A stretch of 64,000 nucleotides of DNA from Naumannella cuiyingiana (lineage in GTDB: Bacteria; Actinomycetota; Actinomycetes; Propionibacteriales; Propionibacteriaceae), in NCBI RefSeq assembly GCF_013408305.1, contig NZ_JACBZS010000001.1, forward strand, positions 1,736,001-1,800,000, written 5' to 3'. Shown in pieces: positions 17,730 to 27,256 of this stretch. The notes beneath the pieces are model-generated. The model was not told the DNA's origin, made no database searches, and saw only the letters and a list, made by a program, of their open reading frames with translations. Within the stretch, counting starts at the first letter, position 1, and each line of letters begins with the position of its first letter. A program made the translations under genes and the position numbers.

Positions 17730-18083
17730 GTGGACGAGAAGGGCATACGAGGCGCGCTGACCCGCTATCGGGTGATGGCGTGGATCGTCGGGATCCTGCT
17801 GGTCGTGCTGGTCTGCGTCGGCGTACCGCTGAAGTATCTGGCCGGCAACGACACCGTGGTGACCTGGACCGGCATCCCGCACGGCTGGCTCTACATGATC
17901 TTGCTGATCACCGCCTTCGACCTCGGCCGGCGGGTCAAGTGGCCGCTGTGGCGGCTGCTGGTGATCGCCGCAGCCGGCACGGTGCCGTTCCTGTCCTTCG
18001 TCGCCGAGCGGTACGCCACCAAGGACGTCCGCGCCAAGCTCGCCAGCGGCGAGATCGGCCGCCCGGTCCCCGCCACCGACTGA
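17730..18083 (+). CDS. DUF3817 domain membrane protein
   Basis: The GTG start gives 117 residues with three hydrophobic helices. The characteristic DUF3817 signatures are PLKYLAG, GIPHGWLYMILLITAFDLGRR and WRLLVIAAAGTVPFLSFVAER. This family occurs widely in actinobacteria as a small integral membrane protein of unknown function, frequently beside SURF1 or cytochrome-oxidase genes. It follows SURF1 by 44 bp. Confidence 0.85.
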   Translation: MDEKGIRGALTRYRVMAWIVGILLVVLVCVGVPLKYLAGNDTVVTWTGIPHGWLYMILLITAFDLGRRVKWPLWRLLVIAAAGTVPFLSFVAERYATKDVRAKLASGEIGRPVPATD

Positions 18084-18139
18084 CCCCTCCCGCAGTGCCC
18101 CGCCGTTTGTCGCGGCAGGCTCCTGGTCGACCATCTCCT

Positions 18140-18187
18140 CGTCAGCTATCGCCGCCTGGAGGTGCCCGCAGGGGGCGATAACTGACG
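18140..18187. terminator. Hairpin between convergent DUF3817 and parB genes
   Basis: CGTCAGCTATCGCC (18140-18153) pairs with GGCGATAACTGACG (18174-18187) with one mismatch across a 20-base loop. It lies in the 145-bp convergent gap and lacks a T tract. Confidence 0.6.
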
Positions 18188-18228
18188 ACACAACCGGGTG
18201 CGGGTCGGGTCGACCGCTCTGTATCGAT

Positions 18229-19155
18229 TCAGGCGCGCTCGCCCAGCAGGTCGAGGATCCGCTGCAGGTCGTCCTCGCCGGCGAACTCGATGGCGATCCG
18301 GCCGCGGTGCCGCGCCCCGATCTTCACCTCGACGCGCGTCTCGAAACGATCCGACAGCCGCTCCCCCAGCTCCTTCGCTCGCGGCGACGGGGCGGCGCTA
18401 CGCCGTTCGCGTGGCGCCGCGGTCTCGGACTCCCCGAGCGCGACGACCTCTTCCGTCGTGCGCACGCTCAGGCCCTCGGCGACGATGCGTTGCGCGAGCC
18501 GTTCCTGGGCCGCGCCGTCGGCGAGTCCGAGCAACGCGCGAGCGTGGCCTGCGGACAGCACACCCGCGGCGACCCGTCGCTGGACCGTCGGTGGGAGGCG
18601 AAGCAGGCGGAGCGTGTTGGAGATCTGCGGGCGCGAACGCTTGATGCGTACCGACAGCTCCTCCTGGCTGCAGTCGAAGTCGTCAAGCATCTGCTGGTAC
18701 GCCGCGGCCTCCTCCAGCGGATTGAGCTGGGCCCGATGCAGGTTCTCCAGGAGGGCGTCGCGGAGCAGGTCATGCTCGTCGGTCTCGCGCACGATGGCCG
18801 GGACGGTCTCGCGGCCCGCCGCCTTCGACGCGCGGAGCCGCCGCTCCCCCATGACCAGCTCGTATCGATCGCGGCCGAGCGGGCGTACCACCACCGGCTG
18901 CAGCACCCCGATCTCGCGCACCGAGTCCGTGAGCTCGGACAGATCGTCCTCGTCGAAGGTGGTGCGCGGCTGCCGGGGGTTGGGGCTGATCGCGGCCACC
19001 GGCAGCTCGGCGTAGCGCGAGCCCTCCGGCATCTGCGGCGGTGGCGTGCCGTTGATCACCACCGAGTCCGCGGGGCCCTCGTGGTCGGTCCGCTGGAACA
19101 GCTCGCCGAGCCCGCGGCCGAGGCCGCGGTTCTTGCCGGACTTCGGGGTGCTCAT
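18229..19155 (-). CDS. parB: Chromosome-partitioning protein ParB
   Basis: The 308-residue ParB has the ParB/Sulfiredoxin CTP-binding domain ([41 protein letters not shown]) and the arginine patch [14 protein letters not shown]. Its central helix-turn-helix is [21 protein letters not shown] and it has a C-terminal dimerisation domain. It binds parS, slides along DNA as a CTP clamp and loads SMC at the origin. It overlaps parA by ATGA. Two parS sites lie about 0.8-1.0 kb upstream, inside parA. Confidence 0.97.
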   Translation of the reverse strand: MSTPKSGKNRGLGRGLGELFQRTDHEGPADSVVINGTPPPQMPEGSRYAELPVAAISPNPRQPRTTFDEDDLSELTDSVREIGVLQPVVVRPLGRDRYELVMGERRLRASKAAGRETVPAIVRETDEHDLLRDALLENLHRAQLNPLEEAAAYQQMLDDFDCSQEELSVRIKRSRPQISNTLRLLRLPPTVQRRVAAGVLSAGHARALLGLADGAAQERLAQRIVAEGLSVRTTEEVVALGESETAAPRERRSAAPSPRAKELGERLSDRFETRVEVKIGARHRGRIAIEFAGEDDLQRILDLLGERA

Positions 19156-20303
19156 GCGTTCTCCTTCGCGCCGCGCCTGGCGATCTCTTCCGAGACCTTC
19201 AGGTACGCCTCGGCACCGGCCGAGGCAAGGTGGTAGGTGATCACGGACTGGCCGTAGCTGGGCGCCTCCGAGATGCGTACCGAGCGGGGGATTGCGGTGT
19301 CGAGGGTTTGCTCAGGGAAGTGCTGGCGTACCTCGTCGGCGACCTGGGAGGACAGCCGGGTCCGGGCGTCGAACATGGTCAGCACCACGGTGGACAGCCG
19401 GAGGTCGTCGTTGAGCTCGCCCTTCACCAGATTGATCGTGTTCATGAGTTGGGACACGCCTTCGAGCGCGTAATACTCGCACTGGATCGGGATCAGGATC
19501 TCGCGCGCGGCGACGAGGGCATTCAGCGTGAGCAGGCCGAGCGACGGGGGACAGTCGAGCAGGACGTAGTCGACCTCGGCCGTTTCCAGATGCTTGGCCA
19601 CGGCCTTGCGCAGCCGCGTCTCGCGCGCCACCGATGACACGAGCTGGACCTCGGCTCCGGCCAGGTTGATGGTCGCCGGGAGTACCGACAGCGTTTCCGC
19701 CTCGGGCGACGCGACCGCGTGGTCCGCGATGCTCGCGCCCTCCAGCAGCACCTCGTAGGTGCCGGGAACGTCCTCGTGGTGCTCGACGCCGAGCGCGGTG
19801 GAGGCGTTTCCCTGCGGGTCCAGGTCGATGACCAGCACGCGCAGACCGCCGAGCGCAAGGCCGGTCGCGATGTTGACCGTGCTGGTGGTCTTGCCGACAC
19901 CGCCCTTCTGGTTGGCGACGACGATGATCCGCGGCTCGCTCGGGCGGGGGAGTGCCGTTTCACGTGAAACGGGGGTGTCCAGGTCGTCGGGGCGCTCCAC
20001 GGGCGGCGTCTCGTCGGCGTCGAAGCGCGCTCGCTTGGCGCTCTTCGCCGCGCCGGCCATCCGGGCCACCGCCGATTCGCCGTCGCGCTCGCCCGCCACC
20101 GGCGCCGAACGCTCTCGGTCCTCGGCTCGCTCGATGCGTGTCGATCCGGCCACGGCGGGGCTCCTCGTCTCGTCCGACTCCGGGTCCGTTTCACGTGAAA
20201 CGCCCGGCCAACCCAACGCTATCGCTTCGGGCGGACGGCCCGGCCAGCCCAGTGCCGACTCGACCTCATCACCCGCTCGCGCCGATCGCTCGACCATGAC
20301 CAC
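19152..20303 (-). CDS. parA: Chromosome-partitioning ATPase ParA/Soj
   Basis: The 383-residue ParA has the deviant Walker A motif [14 protein letters not shown], switch I region [10 protein letters not shown] and Walker [12 protein letters not shown]. An N-terminal extension of about 120 residues, low in complexity, precedes the ATPase domain. The two parS sites in the gene are translated as VSRET within this extension. Start codons at 20303 and 20297 are both possible. It drives ParB-parS segregation. Confidence 0.96.
   Translation of the reverse strand: MVMVERSARAGDEVESALGWPGRPPEAIALGWPGVSRETDPESDETRSPAVAGSTRIERAEDRERSAPVAGERDGESAVARMAGAAKSAKRARFDADETPPVERPDDLDTPVSRETALPRPSEPRIIVVANQKGGVGKTTSTVNIATGLALGGLRVLVIDLDPQGNASTALGVEHHEDVPGTYEVLLEGASIADHAVASPEAETLSVLPATINLAGAEVQLVSSVARETRLRKAVAKHLETAEVDYVLLDCPPSLGLLTLNALVAAREILIPIQCEYYALEGVSQLMNTINLVKGELNDDLRLSTVVLTMFDARTRLSSQVADEVRQHFPEQTLDTAIPRSVRISEAPSYGQSVITYHLASAGAEAYLKVSEEIARRGAKENA
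19955..19972. promoter_or_regulatory. parS centromere site 1
   Basis: CCGTTTCACGTGAAACGG is an 18-bp perfect palindrome containing the conserved parS core GTTTCACGTGAAAC (19957-19970). It lies within parA, in the frame for VSRET. Confidence 0.95.
20187..20202. promoter_or_regulatory. parS centromere site 2
   Basis: CGTTTCACGTGAAACG is a 16-bp perfect palindrome with the parS core at 20188-20201, again in the frame for VSRET. It is 231 bp from site 1. Confidence 0.95.
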
Positions 20304-20306
20304 CTC

Positions 20307-20930
20307 TCAGTCGCGCCGGAGCCGCACGGCGGTCGTCGGCTCCGCGTCTGCATGGGCCCGGACCTCCAGCACCTCGGCCCGCACGCCCAGCCGTTCGAGG
20401 GTACGCCGCGCAGCACGCACCTCGTCGGAGGCCGAACAGCCCTTCAGGGCGAGCACGGACCCACCGTCGGCCATCAACGGCACCGACCATTCCGCCAATC
20501 GGCCCAGGGGAGCGACGGCACGAGACACCACCGCGTCCCAGCCGCCCGTCACTTCCTCTGCCCGCGCCCGCGACACCGACGCCCGATCGCCGAGAGCGAG
20601 GTCGTCCACCGTGCTCTCCAGGAAGTTCGCCCGCCGCAGCAGCGGCTCCAACAGCGTCACCCGGAGGTCCGGTCGGCCGATCGCCAGCGGGATCCCCGGC
20701 AGGCCCGCACCGCTCCCGACGTCGACCACGCTCGCCCCGGCCGGCACCAGTCCGGCCAACGCGTACGAGTTCAGCAGATGGCGGGGCCACAGCCGCGGTA
20801 CCTCGCGCGGTCCGAGCAGCCCCTGCTCCACGCCGGCGCTCGCCAGAATGTCGACATATCTCTGAGCGAGCCCGAACCCGTCGCCGAAGACGGCCCGCGC
20901 GATGTCGAGCTGCCCGGAACTCTCGGTCAC
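20307..20930 (-). CDS. rsmG: 16S rRNA (guanine-527-N7)-methyltransferase
   Basis: The 207-residue RsmG/GidB has a Rossmann SAM motif in [31 protein letters not shown] and the family hallmark [15 protein letters not shown]. It methylates N7 of G527 in 16S rRNA in the small subunit. It lies three bases from parA and overlaps jag by ATGA (20927-20930). Loss of rsmG is a known route to low-level streptomycin resistance. Confidence 0.95.
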   Translation of the reverse strand: MTESSGQLDIARAVFGDGFGLAQRYVDILASAGVEQGLLGPREVPRLWPRHLLNSYALAGLVPAGASVVDVGSGAGLPGIPLAIGRPDLRVTLLEPLLRRANFLESTVDDLALGDRASVSRARAEEVTGGWDAVVSRAVAPLGRLAEWSVPLMADGGSVLALKGCSASDEVRAARRTLERLGVRAEVLEVRAHADAEPTTAVRLRRD

Positions 20931-21559
20931 GCCGACGGCAGCACCACGACGTGGCGCCGCGGCTCCTCACCCTCGGACTCGCTCCGCAGGCCGGCCTCGG
21001 CCACCGCGTCGTGCACGATCTTGCGCTCGAACGGGTTCATCGACCCCAGCGCAACCGAGTCCCCGCTGTTGCGTACCTCGAGGATCGCGTCCGCCGCCAG
21101 CTCCCGCAGCTCCGCCCGACGTCGGTCGCGGTGCCCACCGATGTCCAGCATCAGGCGGCTCCGGCGCCCGGTCTCCGTCATCACCGCCAGTCGCGCCAGC
21201 TCCTGCAGCGCGTCCAGCACCTCCGCGTCCTTGCCGATCAGCACCTCGGCGTCGGTGATGATCGACACCTGCGCCCGGCCACCCTCGGTATAGCTGTCGA
21301 TGTCGCCGTCCAGATCGGCGATGTCCAGCAGCTCCTCCAGGTAGTCCGCCGCGACCTCGCACTCCTCGTCCAGCGGGGACAGTTCTGGCTCCTCCGCCTC
21401 GGCCTCCGGCGCCTGGGCCGCAGCCCCGTTCGCCTCGGGCGTCGCGTTCGCCTCGCTCGTCGCGCTCTCCTCGGGCGTCGCGCCCACCTCGGGCGCCTCC
21501 GTCGTCGCGGCGGGTACGCCCTCGCCCTGCGTCGCCGTCTCCTGCTCGCTCTGGCTCAT
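20927..21559 (-). CDS. Jag/KhpB-type KH-R3H RNA-binding protein
   Basis: The 210-residue protein has an acidic Ala/Pro/Glu/Thr-rich N-terminal tail of about 60 residues with near-repeats ([19 protein letters not shown]). A KH-like domain ([20 protein letters not shown]) is followed by an R3H domain ([13 protein letters not shown], then PRRHVVV). It sits between yidC and rsmG as in most Gram-positives. Relatives bind RNA and affect cell division and elongation. Confidence 0.92.
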   Translation of the reverse strand: MSQSEQETATQGEGVPAATTEAPEVGATPEESATSEANATPEANGAAAQAPEAEAEEPELSPLDEECEVAADYLEELLDIADLDGDIDSYTEGGRAQVSIITDAEVLIGKDAEVLDALQELARLAVMTETGRRSRLMLDIGGHRDRRRAELRELAADAILEVRNSGDSVALGSMNPFERKIVHDAVAEAGLRSESEGEEPRRHVVVLPSA

Positions 21560-21636
21560 CTACTCTCCTCTGATTCCAGGGGTCCCGGGAAGCCCGGGAC
21601 GAGAACGCACGCGGCACGCCGCCGCGCGGTGGGGTC

Positions 21637-22695
21637 CTACCGGCGACCGCCCTTGCGGGTCGATCGCGACTTCTTGCGTGGTTGCTGGCGCTGGACCTTG
21701 GGGGCCTCGTCCTCCGGCTCGGCCTCGGTGGCAGTCGCCGCGGCGCCCTTCGCCGGGGAGGCGGGCTTGCCGTTGGCCTTGGCCCGCTCCTCTTCCATCT
21801 TCTTGCGCCGCAGGTAGGTGGGGTCCTTCTCCTTCGGATCCCCGCCCTTGGCGATGATCCGGGCCTCCCAGGCGGCATAGGCCGGCGTACCCGGTGTCGG
21901 GTTGTTGCGGATGATCCAGGCCTGCTGGCCCATGGTCCACAGGTTGGTGGTGAGCCAGTAGATCAGCACACCGATCGGGAAGTTCACGCCGCCGACGGCG
22001 AAGATGATCGGGAACAGGTACAACATCATCTTCTGCTGCTGCGCCATCGGGCCCTCCAGGGCCTCCGGCGGCATGTTCTTCCGGGTGATCTGGAGCTGGG
22101 TGTAGAACATCGTGCCGCACATCGCCAAGATCAACACGACGGTGACGATCTGCACCGCGATCAGGTCCGGATTGCCGAAGCTGGGCAGGAATGTCGCCGA
22201 GATCGGCGCCCCGAAGATCGTCGCGTTCTGCAGCGACGGGACCAGTTCGGGGTTCTGCACGATCCAATAGCCCGTGGGGATGCCCCGCGAGGCCCCGTTC
22301 AGCACGTTGAACAGCGCGAAGAAGATCGGCATCTGCAAGATCAGCGGAAGACAGGACGCCATCGGGTTGACGCCCTCTTCACGCATCAGCTTCTGCGTCT
22401 CGATCGCCATCCGCTCGCGATCACCGGCGTACTTCTTGCGGATCTCCGCCATCCGTGGCTGGACGAGCTGCATGTTCCGCATGGATCGGATCTGCCGGAC
22501 GAACAGCGGGAAGATCGCGATCCGGATCACCGCGGTCAGGCAGACGATCGACAGCACCCAGCCCCAACCGCTGTCGACGCCGAGCAACTGGCCCCACAGC
22601 GAGTGGAAGAGCACGAGCAGACCCGAGACCACCCATTCCAGGGGCCACAGGATCGTGGAGAAGAAGCCTCCGATACTGGCAAACAGGTCGTTCAT
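21637..22695 (-). CDS. yidC: Membrane protein insertase YidC
   Basis: The 352-residue Gram-positive-type YidC has five helices. The conserved positive groove residue lies in LTAVIRIAIFPLFVRQIRSM and the central motif is MASCLPLILQMPIFFALF. The later helices carry MMLYLFPIIFAVGGVNFPIG and LIYWLTTNLWTMGQQ. The C-terminal tail is Lys/Arg-rich and could contact the ribosome. It inserts membrane proteins with or without SecYEG. Confidence 0.96.
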   Translation of the reverse strand: MNDLFASIGGFFSTILWPLEWVVSGLLVLFHSLWGQLLGVDSGWGWVLSIVCLTAVIRIAIFPLFVRQIRSMRNMQLVQPRMAEIRKKYAGDRERMAIETQKLMREEGVNPMASCLPLILQMPIFFALFNVLNGASRGIPTGYWIVQNPELVPSLQNATIFGAPISATFLPSFGNPDLIAVQIVTVVLILAMCGTMFYTQLQITRKNMPPEALEGPMAQQQKMMLYLFPIIFAVGGVNFPIGVLIYWLTTNLWTMGQQAWIIRNNPTPGTPAYAAWEARIIAKGGDPKEKDPTYLRRKKMEEERAKANGKPASPAKGAAATATEAEPEDEAPKVQRQQPRKKSRSTRKGGRR

Positions 22696-22698
22696 CGG

Positions 22699-23004
22699 TC
22701 AGTCGATTCCTCGCGACGCAGGGGACGAAAACGTGGGGGAGGGGGTACGCCGAAGCTCCGCGAGCTCATCGGCCCAGGCGGTCGCGGCCGGCGTACCCGG
22801 AACCGGGTCGTAGCCGCCCCGCGACCACGGATGGCAGCGGCCGATCCGACGGATCGCGAGCCCGCCGCCGCGCCAGGCGCCGTGGGTTTCGACGGCCTCC
22901 AACCCGTAGGCGGAGCAGGACGGGTGGAACTTGCACACCTGCCCGTAGAGCGGGCTGACGATCAGCCGGTACGCCTTGAGGAACGCGATCAGCAGCGTCT
23001 TCAT
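22699..23004 (-). CDS. yidD: Membrane protein insertion efficiency factor YidD
   Basis: The 101-residue protein has the YidD pattern YRLIVSPLYGQVCKFHPSCS, then YGLEAVETHGAWRGG and GRCHPWSRGGYDPVP. It includes the conserved cysteines. The family assists YidC-dependent insertion. It overlaps rnpA by ATGA and ends 3 bp before yidC. Confidence 0.95.
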   Translation of the reverse strand: MKTLLIAFLKAYRLIVSPLYGQVCKFHPSCSAYGLEAVETHGAWRGGGLAIRRIGRCHPWSRGGYDPVPGTPAATAWADELAELRRTPSPTFSSPASRGID

Positions 23005-23342
23005 GCGCCGGCCTCCAGCTTGCGCAGGCAGCCGCGCCAGGCCGAGCCGAGGTCCTCGGACAACTCGGCCGACCGGCCCGCCGCGGGCAGTGCCCGCACG
23101 ACCAGGTGGGTGCCGGCGGGGGTATCGGCGAGCAGGTCCCGACCGAGGTGCCGCAGCCGGCGCTTCACACGATTGCGGGTGACCGCGTTACCGACGGCCC
23201 TGGACACGACAAAACCGACGCGCGTGGGCGCGTCGGTGTGTCGGCCGTGCACGACGACGGTGGGACGGGCCGATCGCACCCCGCCGCGGACCGTGCGGCG
23301 AAAGTCGTCGCCAGCGGTCATCCGGGCGGGGGCGGGCAGCAC
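23001..23342 (-). CDS. rnpA: Ribonuclease P protein component
   Basis: The 113-residue RnpA starts at GTG 23342 (MLPAPARMTAGDDFRRTVR). It has the RNR signature NAVTRNRVKRRLRHL that contacts the M1 RNA. It helps process tRNA 5' ends. It follows rpmH by 17 bp in the usual order. Confidence 0.95.
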   Translation of the reverse strand: MLPAPARMTAGDDFRRTVRGGVRSARPTVVVHGRHTDAPTRVGFVVSRAVGNAVTRNRVKRRLRHLGRDLLADTPAGTHLVVRALPAAGRSAELSEDLGSAWRGCLRKLEAGA

Positions 23343-23359
23343 GCGCGAGGGTCGGTCGG

Positions 23360-23497
23360 TCAGCCGGCCAGGCGGGTACGGCCCTTGCGCCGGCGCGCGG
23401 CCAGGATGGCGCGGCCCGCGCGGGTGCGCATCCGCAGGCGGAAGCCGTGCGTACGGCTACGCCGACGGTTGCTCGGCTGGAACGTGCGCTTGCTCAC
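23360..23497 (-). CDS. rpmH: 50S ribosomal protein L34
   Basis: This 45-residue protein begins [19 protein letters not shown] after a GTG start and ends [11 protein letters not shown], the full L34 signature. GAGGAG lies 7 bases upstream of the start. It heads the leftward rpmH-rnpA-yidD-yidC-jag-rsmG-parA-parB series. Confidence 0.97.
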   Translation of the reverse strand: MSKRTFQPSNRRRSRTHGFRLRMRTRAGRAILAARRRKGRTRLAG

Positions 23498-23887
23498 GAG
23501 TCACTCCTCGGGGACGGCCGCAGGCACACCGACGTACGCTTCGCCTGCTGGGATCAAGGAAAAGGTCGCTGACGGCCAGCGACCAGTCAACGGTACGCGG
23601 CCCCGCCGCCACGGTCAAACGCCGACGCGACCACAGCGGCGCGCATCTGTCCACGCGACACGCCGCACCGGCGATGATTGGTCCTTGCGCCACTTGCTGC
23701 TGCCCCTCCACGTTGGTAGCTTCGTCACTCCGAGCGGACGAGGCCGCCTGGTCCCGGCGGCAGGTATCCGGAGACGGTTCCCACACCTTGTGGATAACTC
23801 CTGTGGGTATCTCCTTGCCCGGATGCGGCCGGACCGCTCGCCGATTGGTCTGTCACGCACGATTGCCGGAGCGGAGGGTGTGGAGCT
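23498..23887. promoter_or_regulatory. Divergent rpmH/dnaA promoter region
   Basis: These 390 bp between divergent rpmH and dnaA hold no credible gene. A perfect consensus DnaA box is present at 23789-23797 and a near-match follows at about 23803. GGAGGG at 23873-23878 probably serves the dnaA TTG start. DnaA autoregulation is inferred. Confidence 0.6.
23789..23797 (-). promoter_or_regulatory. DnaA box upstream of dnaA
   Basis: TGTGGATAA is the reverse complement of the TTATCCACA consensus. It lies about 90 bp before the dnaA start, the usual place for autorepression. Confidence 0.75.
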
Positions 23888-25336
23888 TTGTCCGAGTCCT
23901 CCGACGGCCAGTCTCCGTTCGACGGCCACGCCCGTGACGGATCGGGCCACGGTCCGGACTCCAATCCGCTGCCGACCGTCTGGGAGCGCATCGTCTCCGA
24001 CGCGCCGCGGGAGCAGGGGATCTGGTTGCGCCGCAGCCAACCGCTGACCCTGCACGAGTCAACCGCCGTCGTCGCGGTCGCGAATGACTTCACCCGCGAC
24101 CGCATCGAGACCCGGATGCGGCAGACCCTCGAGCAAGCCCTCGGGCAACATTTCGGCCAGCCGATCCGGCTTGCGCTGACGGTCGACCCGACCCTGGCGG
24201 ATCTGCCCGCCGACGACCCGGCCGAGGCGACCGAGCACGATCCCGAGCCGATCGCACCGCTGCCGCCCCCGGCCACCAGCAACGGCGCGGGTATCGACAG
24301 CCGACTGAACCCCAAGTACTCCTTCGAGAACTTCGTCATCGGGGCCTCCAACCGGTTCGCGCACGCGGCCGCGGTCGCCGTGGCCGAGACCCCGGGCAAG
24401 GCGTACAACCCGCTGATGATCTACGGGGACTCCGGCCTGGGCAAGACCCATCTGCTGCACGCGCTCGGCCACTATGTGCGCAACTACTACGACCGGGCGC
24501 GGGTGCGCTACGTGTCGACCGAGGAACTCACCAACGACTTCATCAACGCGATCCAGAACAACCGGCAGGCCGAGTTCCGCCGGCGCTACCGCGACGTGGA
24601 CGTGCTGCTGATCGACGACATCCAGTTCCTGGAGTCGAAGATCCAGACCCAGGAAGAGTTCTTCCACACGTTCAACACGCTGCACAACGCACAGAAGCAG
24701 ATCGTGATGACCTCCGACCGGCCGCCCAAGCTGCTGGAGGCACTCGAACCCCGCCTGCGCAGCCGCTTCGAGTGGGGACTGATCACCGATGTCCAGGCTC
24801 CCGACCTGGAGACCCGGATCGCGATCCTGCGGAAGAAGGCCGCCCAGGAGCGGCTGACCGCCGGCCCGGACGTGCTGGAGTTCATCGCCACCCGGATCCA
24901 GACCAACATCCGCGAGCTCGAGGGGGCGCTGGTCCGCGTCACGGCGTACGCCAGCCTGCAGCGCGAGGATGTGGACCTGACGCTGGCCGAACAGGTGCTG
25001 AAGGACCTCATCCCCGAGGGCGACGAGGCCGAGATCACCGCCTCGACGATCATCGCCCAGACCGCCGGCTATTTCGGCATCTCCATCGACGATCTCACCG
25101 GACAGTCGCGCACCCATGCCCTGGTCAGCGCCCGGCAGATCGCGATGTACCTGTGCCGGGAGCTCACCGAGCTGTCGCTGCCCAAGATCGGCCAGCAGTT
25201 CGGTGGCCGCGACCACACCACGGTGATGCACTCGGAGCGGAAGATCCGCACCCAGATGGCCGAGCGCCGAAGCGTCTTCAACCAGGTCACCGAGCTGACC
25301 AACCGGATCAAGAGCCAGGCCTCGCGCCGCTCCTGA
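23888..25336 (+). CDS. dnaA: Chromosomal replication initiator DnaA
   Basis: The 482-residue DnaA has domain I ([18 protein letters not shown]), a variable acidic/proline linker and AAA+ domain III with Walker [14 protein letters not shown] and Walker [12 protein letters not shown]. The C-terminal DNA-binding signature is [15 protein letters not shown]. The start is TTG at 23888; no ATG or GTG is available in frame near the family start. It opens oriC after binding DnaA boxes. Confidence 0.97.
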   Translation: MSESSDGQSPFDGHARDGSGHGPDSNPLPTVWERIVSDAPREQGIWLRRSQPLTLHESTAVVAVANDFTRDRIETRMRQTLEQALGQHFGQPIRLALTVDPTLADLPADDPAEATEHDPEPIAPLPPPATSNGAGIDSRLNPKYSFENFVIGASNRFAHAAAVAVAETPGKAYNPLMIYGDSGLGKTHLLHALGHYVRNYYDRARVRYVSTEELTNDFINAIQNNRQAEFRRRYRDVDVLLIDDIQFLESKIQTQEEFFHTFNTLHNAQKQIVMTSDRPPKLLEALEPRLRSRFEWGLITDVQAPDLETRIAILRKKAAQERLTAGPDVLEFIATRIQTNIRELEGALVRVTAYASLQREDVDLTLAEQVLKDLIPEGDEAEITASTIIAQTAGYFGISIDDLTGQSRTHALVSARQIAMYLCRELTELSLPKIGQQFGGRDHTTVMHSERKIRTQMAERRSVFNQVTELTNRIKSQASRRS

Positions 25337-25445
25337 GAGCCCGGTCGCCTCCGCGGACCCGGGCCGCCCCCCATCACCCCTCCATCACCCCGAATCGGGC
25401 GTGATCTTCCTTACATTCGTCTCAGTCAACCGTTGGGGAGAACCC

Positions 25446-25464
25446 TGTGGAGAACTGTGGACAG
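25446..25464 (-). promoter_or_regulatory. Pair of DnaA boxes in oriC
   Basis: TGTGGAGAA and TGTGGACAG lie 10 bp apart on the same strand. Each differs from TGTGGAYAA by one base. Confidence 0.6.
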
Positions 25465-25592
25465 GGCCGTGGACCGCGATCGGCCGAGAGTTCTCGTCGA
25501 TTGCCCATCCGCATCTCCTCCCCGTGTAATTCCGACCTTCGCACACCCCGGTCAACACCCTTGACATGGCGCTGACCAGGCAAAACACCGGA

Positions 25593-25601
25593 TTCTCCAC
25601 A
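25593..25601 (+). promoter_or_regulatory. DnaA box in oriC
   Basis: TTCTCCACA is one base from the consensus TTRTCCACA and has opposite orientation to the pair at 25446-25464. Confidence 0.5.
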
Positions 25602-25835
25602 GCATGCACAACGCCTACGACGACGACCAGAAGACAACCATCTCCCACCTGGTTGAAGTCTGCCGACCACCGAACTGGGGACAATCGTCCGTCCCGCCGA
25701 GTCGAGTGGTGCCCGTCACACTTCCTGAACGGTTTATGAAACCGTGACACCGCGGAGCATGGTTGAACGGACAATCTGTGTTCTGATGTCACCCAGTCGC
25801 ACCCGCGCACACGTGACGTCGGGAGCGGCTCCAAT

Positions 25836-25876
25836 CCCGGGGTGTGGTGGAGTGCAGTGACCCGTCACACCCCGGG
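25836..25876. repeat. Perfect 11-bp inverted repeat upstream of dnaN
   Basis: CCCGGGGTGTG (25836-25846) pairs with CACACCCCGGG (25866-25876) across 19 bases. The loop contains a second small inverted pair, GTGAC with GTCAC. It could terminate transcription entering from dnaA or form an origin structure. Confidence 0.6.
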
Positions 25877-26022
25877 TACCCAAGCCCACCCGCGCCCGCT
25901 GTGCAGCGGCGCCTCGCCGTGGCTATGATCGCAACGCTTCGTCTGCCCGCCCGCCGCGGCACGCAGGCGTTCCCCAGGATCGCCCGGATGCGGCGGTCCC
26001 GCCGACGACATCAGGAGGTGCG

Positions 26023-27186
26023 GTGAAGGTCCGAGTCGAGCGCGACGTGCTGGCCGAGGCGGTCGCGTGGGCGGCCCGGAGCCTCCCGAATCGCCCGAGT
26101 GCGCCGGTCCTCGCCGGGCTGTTGTTGAAGGCCGACGACACGGGCCTGGTCCTGTCCAGCTATGACAACGACACCTCGGCACGCATTTCCATCGCCGCCG
26201 AGGTGAGCGATGAGGGCGAGGCGCTGGTGTCGGGCCGATTGCTGGCCGAGATCGCCCGGTCGTTGCCGAACAAGCCGGTCGAGCTGACCGCGGACGACTC
26301 GAAGATGGAGTTGGTCTGCGGTTCCTCCCGATTCACCCTGCAGGGGCTCCCGGTGATGGAGTACCCGGCCCTGCCGTCGCTGCCGGAGACGGTCGGTACC
26401 GCGCCCAGCGGTGACTTCGCCCAGTCCGTGGCCCAGGTGGTGGTCGCGGCCGGCCGCGACGAGCTGCTGCCGGTGTTCACCGCCGTGCGGATGGAGATCG
26501 ACGGCTACACGGTTTCTCTGCTGGCCACCGACCGCTATCGGATGGCCCTGAAGGAGTTCACCTGGCATCCCGCCACGAGCCAGGCCTCGGGCGCGGCGCT
26601 GGTGCCGGCGCGGGTGCTGTCGGAGACCGCCAAGTCGATGACCGCCGGCGAGGAGATCGCGCTCAGCCTGTCCGCGGGCAGCAGCGGCGACGGCCTGATC
26701 GGTTTCGAGGGCGATCTCGGCTCCGGCGGTGTACGCCAGACCACCACCCGGCTGCTGGACGGCGACTTCCCCAAGGTCCGCCACCTGATGAACATCCAGC
26801 CGGCGCTCAGCGTGCGGGCCTCGGTCGCCGACCTCACCGCGGCCGCCCGCCGCGTCGCGCTGGTGGCCGAGCGGAACACACCGCTGCGGATGTTGATCGG
26901 CGAGGACACGGTCACCTTGGAGGCGGCAACGGGCGACCAGGCCCAGGCTTCGGAGGCCATCGACGCGGTGGTCGACCTGCACGGCTCTGGCGAGCCGGCG
27001 ATCACCGCCGCCGGCTTCAATCCCAACTACCTGCTGGACGCCCTCGGCGCGCTCGACGTGCCCTATGTGAACTTCGCGTTCACCGCACCCGGCAAGCCCT
27101 GCCTGTTGACCGGCCTGGAGGATCTCGCCGGCGACCCGCAGACCGACTACCGGCACGTGATCATGCTGATGCGGCTGCCGGGCTGA
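26023..27186 (+). CDS. dnaN: DNA polymerase III beta sliding clamp
   Basis: The GTG start with AGGAGG upstream gives 387 residues. The three-domain clamp pattern is visible: MKVRVERDVLAEAVAWAARS, LLATDRYRMALKEF in the second domain and the C-terminal HVIMLMRLPG ending. The clamp tethers polymerase III to DNA. Location after oriC and before gnd is normal for this group. Confidence 0.96.
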   Translation: MKVRVERDVLAEAVAWAARSLPNRPSAPVLAGLLLKADDTGLVLSSYDNDTSARISIAAEVSDEGEALVSGRLLAEIARSLPNKPVELTADDSKMELVCGSSRFTLQGLPVMEYPALPSLPETVGTAPSGDFAQSVAQVVVAAGRDELLPVFTAVRMEIDGYTVSLLATDRYRMALKEFTWHPATSQASGAALVPARVLSETAKSMTAGEEIALSLSAGSSGDGLIGFEGDLGSGGVRQTTTRLLDGDFPKVRHLMNIQPALSVRASVADLTAAARRVALVAERNTPLRMLIGEDTVTLEAATGDQAQASEAIDAVVDLHGSGEPAITAAGFNPNYLLDALGALDVPYVNFAFTAPGKPCLLTGLEDLAGDPQTDYRHVIMLMRLPG

Positions 27187-27256
27187 GCCATCGCCGGCTC
27201 GCCGAGGACGCCCGGGCCAGCACCGTTCGATCCAGCCAAATTGGAGGATGTCGATC

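Larger units (their letters stand above)
25337..26022. other. Putative replication origin oriC
   Basis: The 686-bp dnaA-dnaN gap, the usual actinobacterial oriC, holds no credible gene. DnaA-box-like 9-mers include TGTGGAGAA (25446-25454), TGTGGACAG (25456-25464), TTCTCCACA (25593-25601) and TGGGGACAA (25676-25684). Relatively AT-rich stretches occur around 25408-25430, 25580-25640 and 25720-25760. Two perfect inverted repeats are present, 25729-25745 and 25836-25876. Confidence 0.8.

Noticed and set aside
27248-27256. ATG at 27248 as the gnd start
   Set aside because: GGAGG directly abuts it with no spacing. The ATG at 27257 has a 9-base gap and matches the family N terminus.
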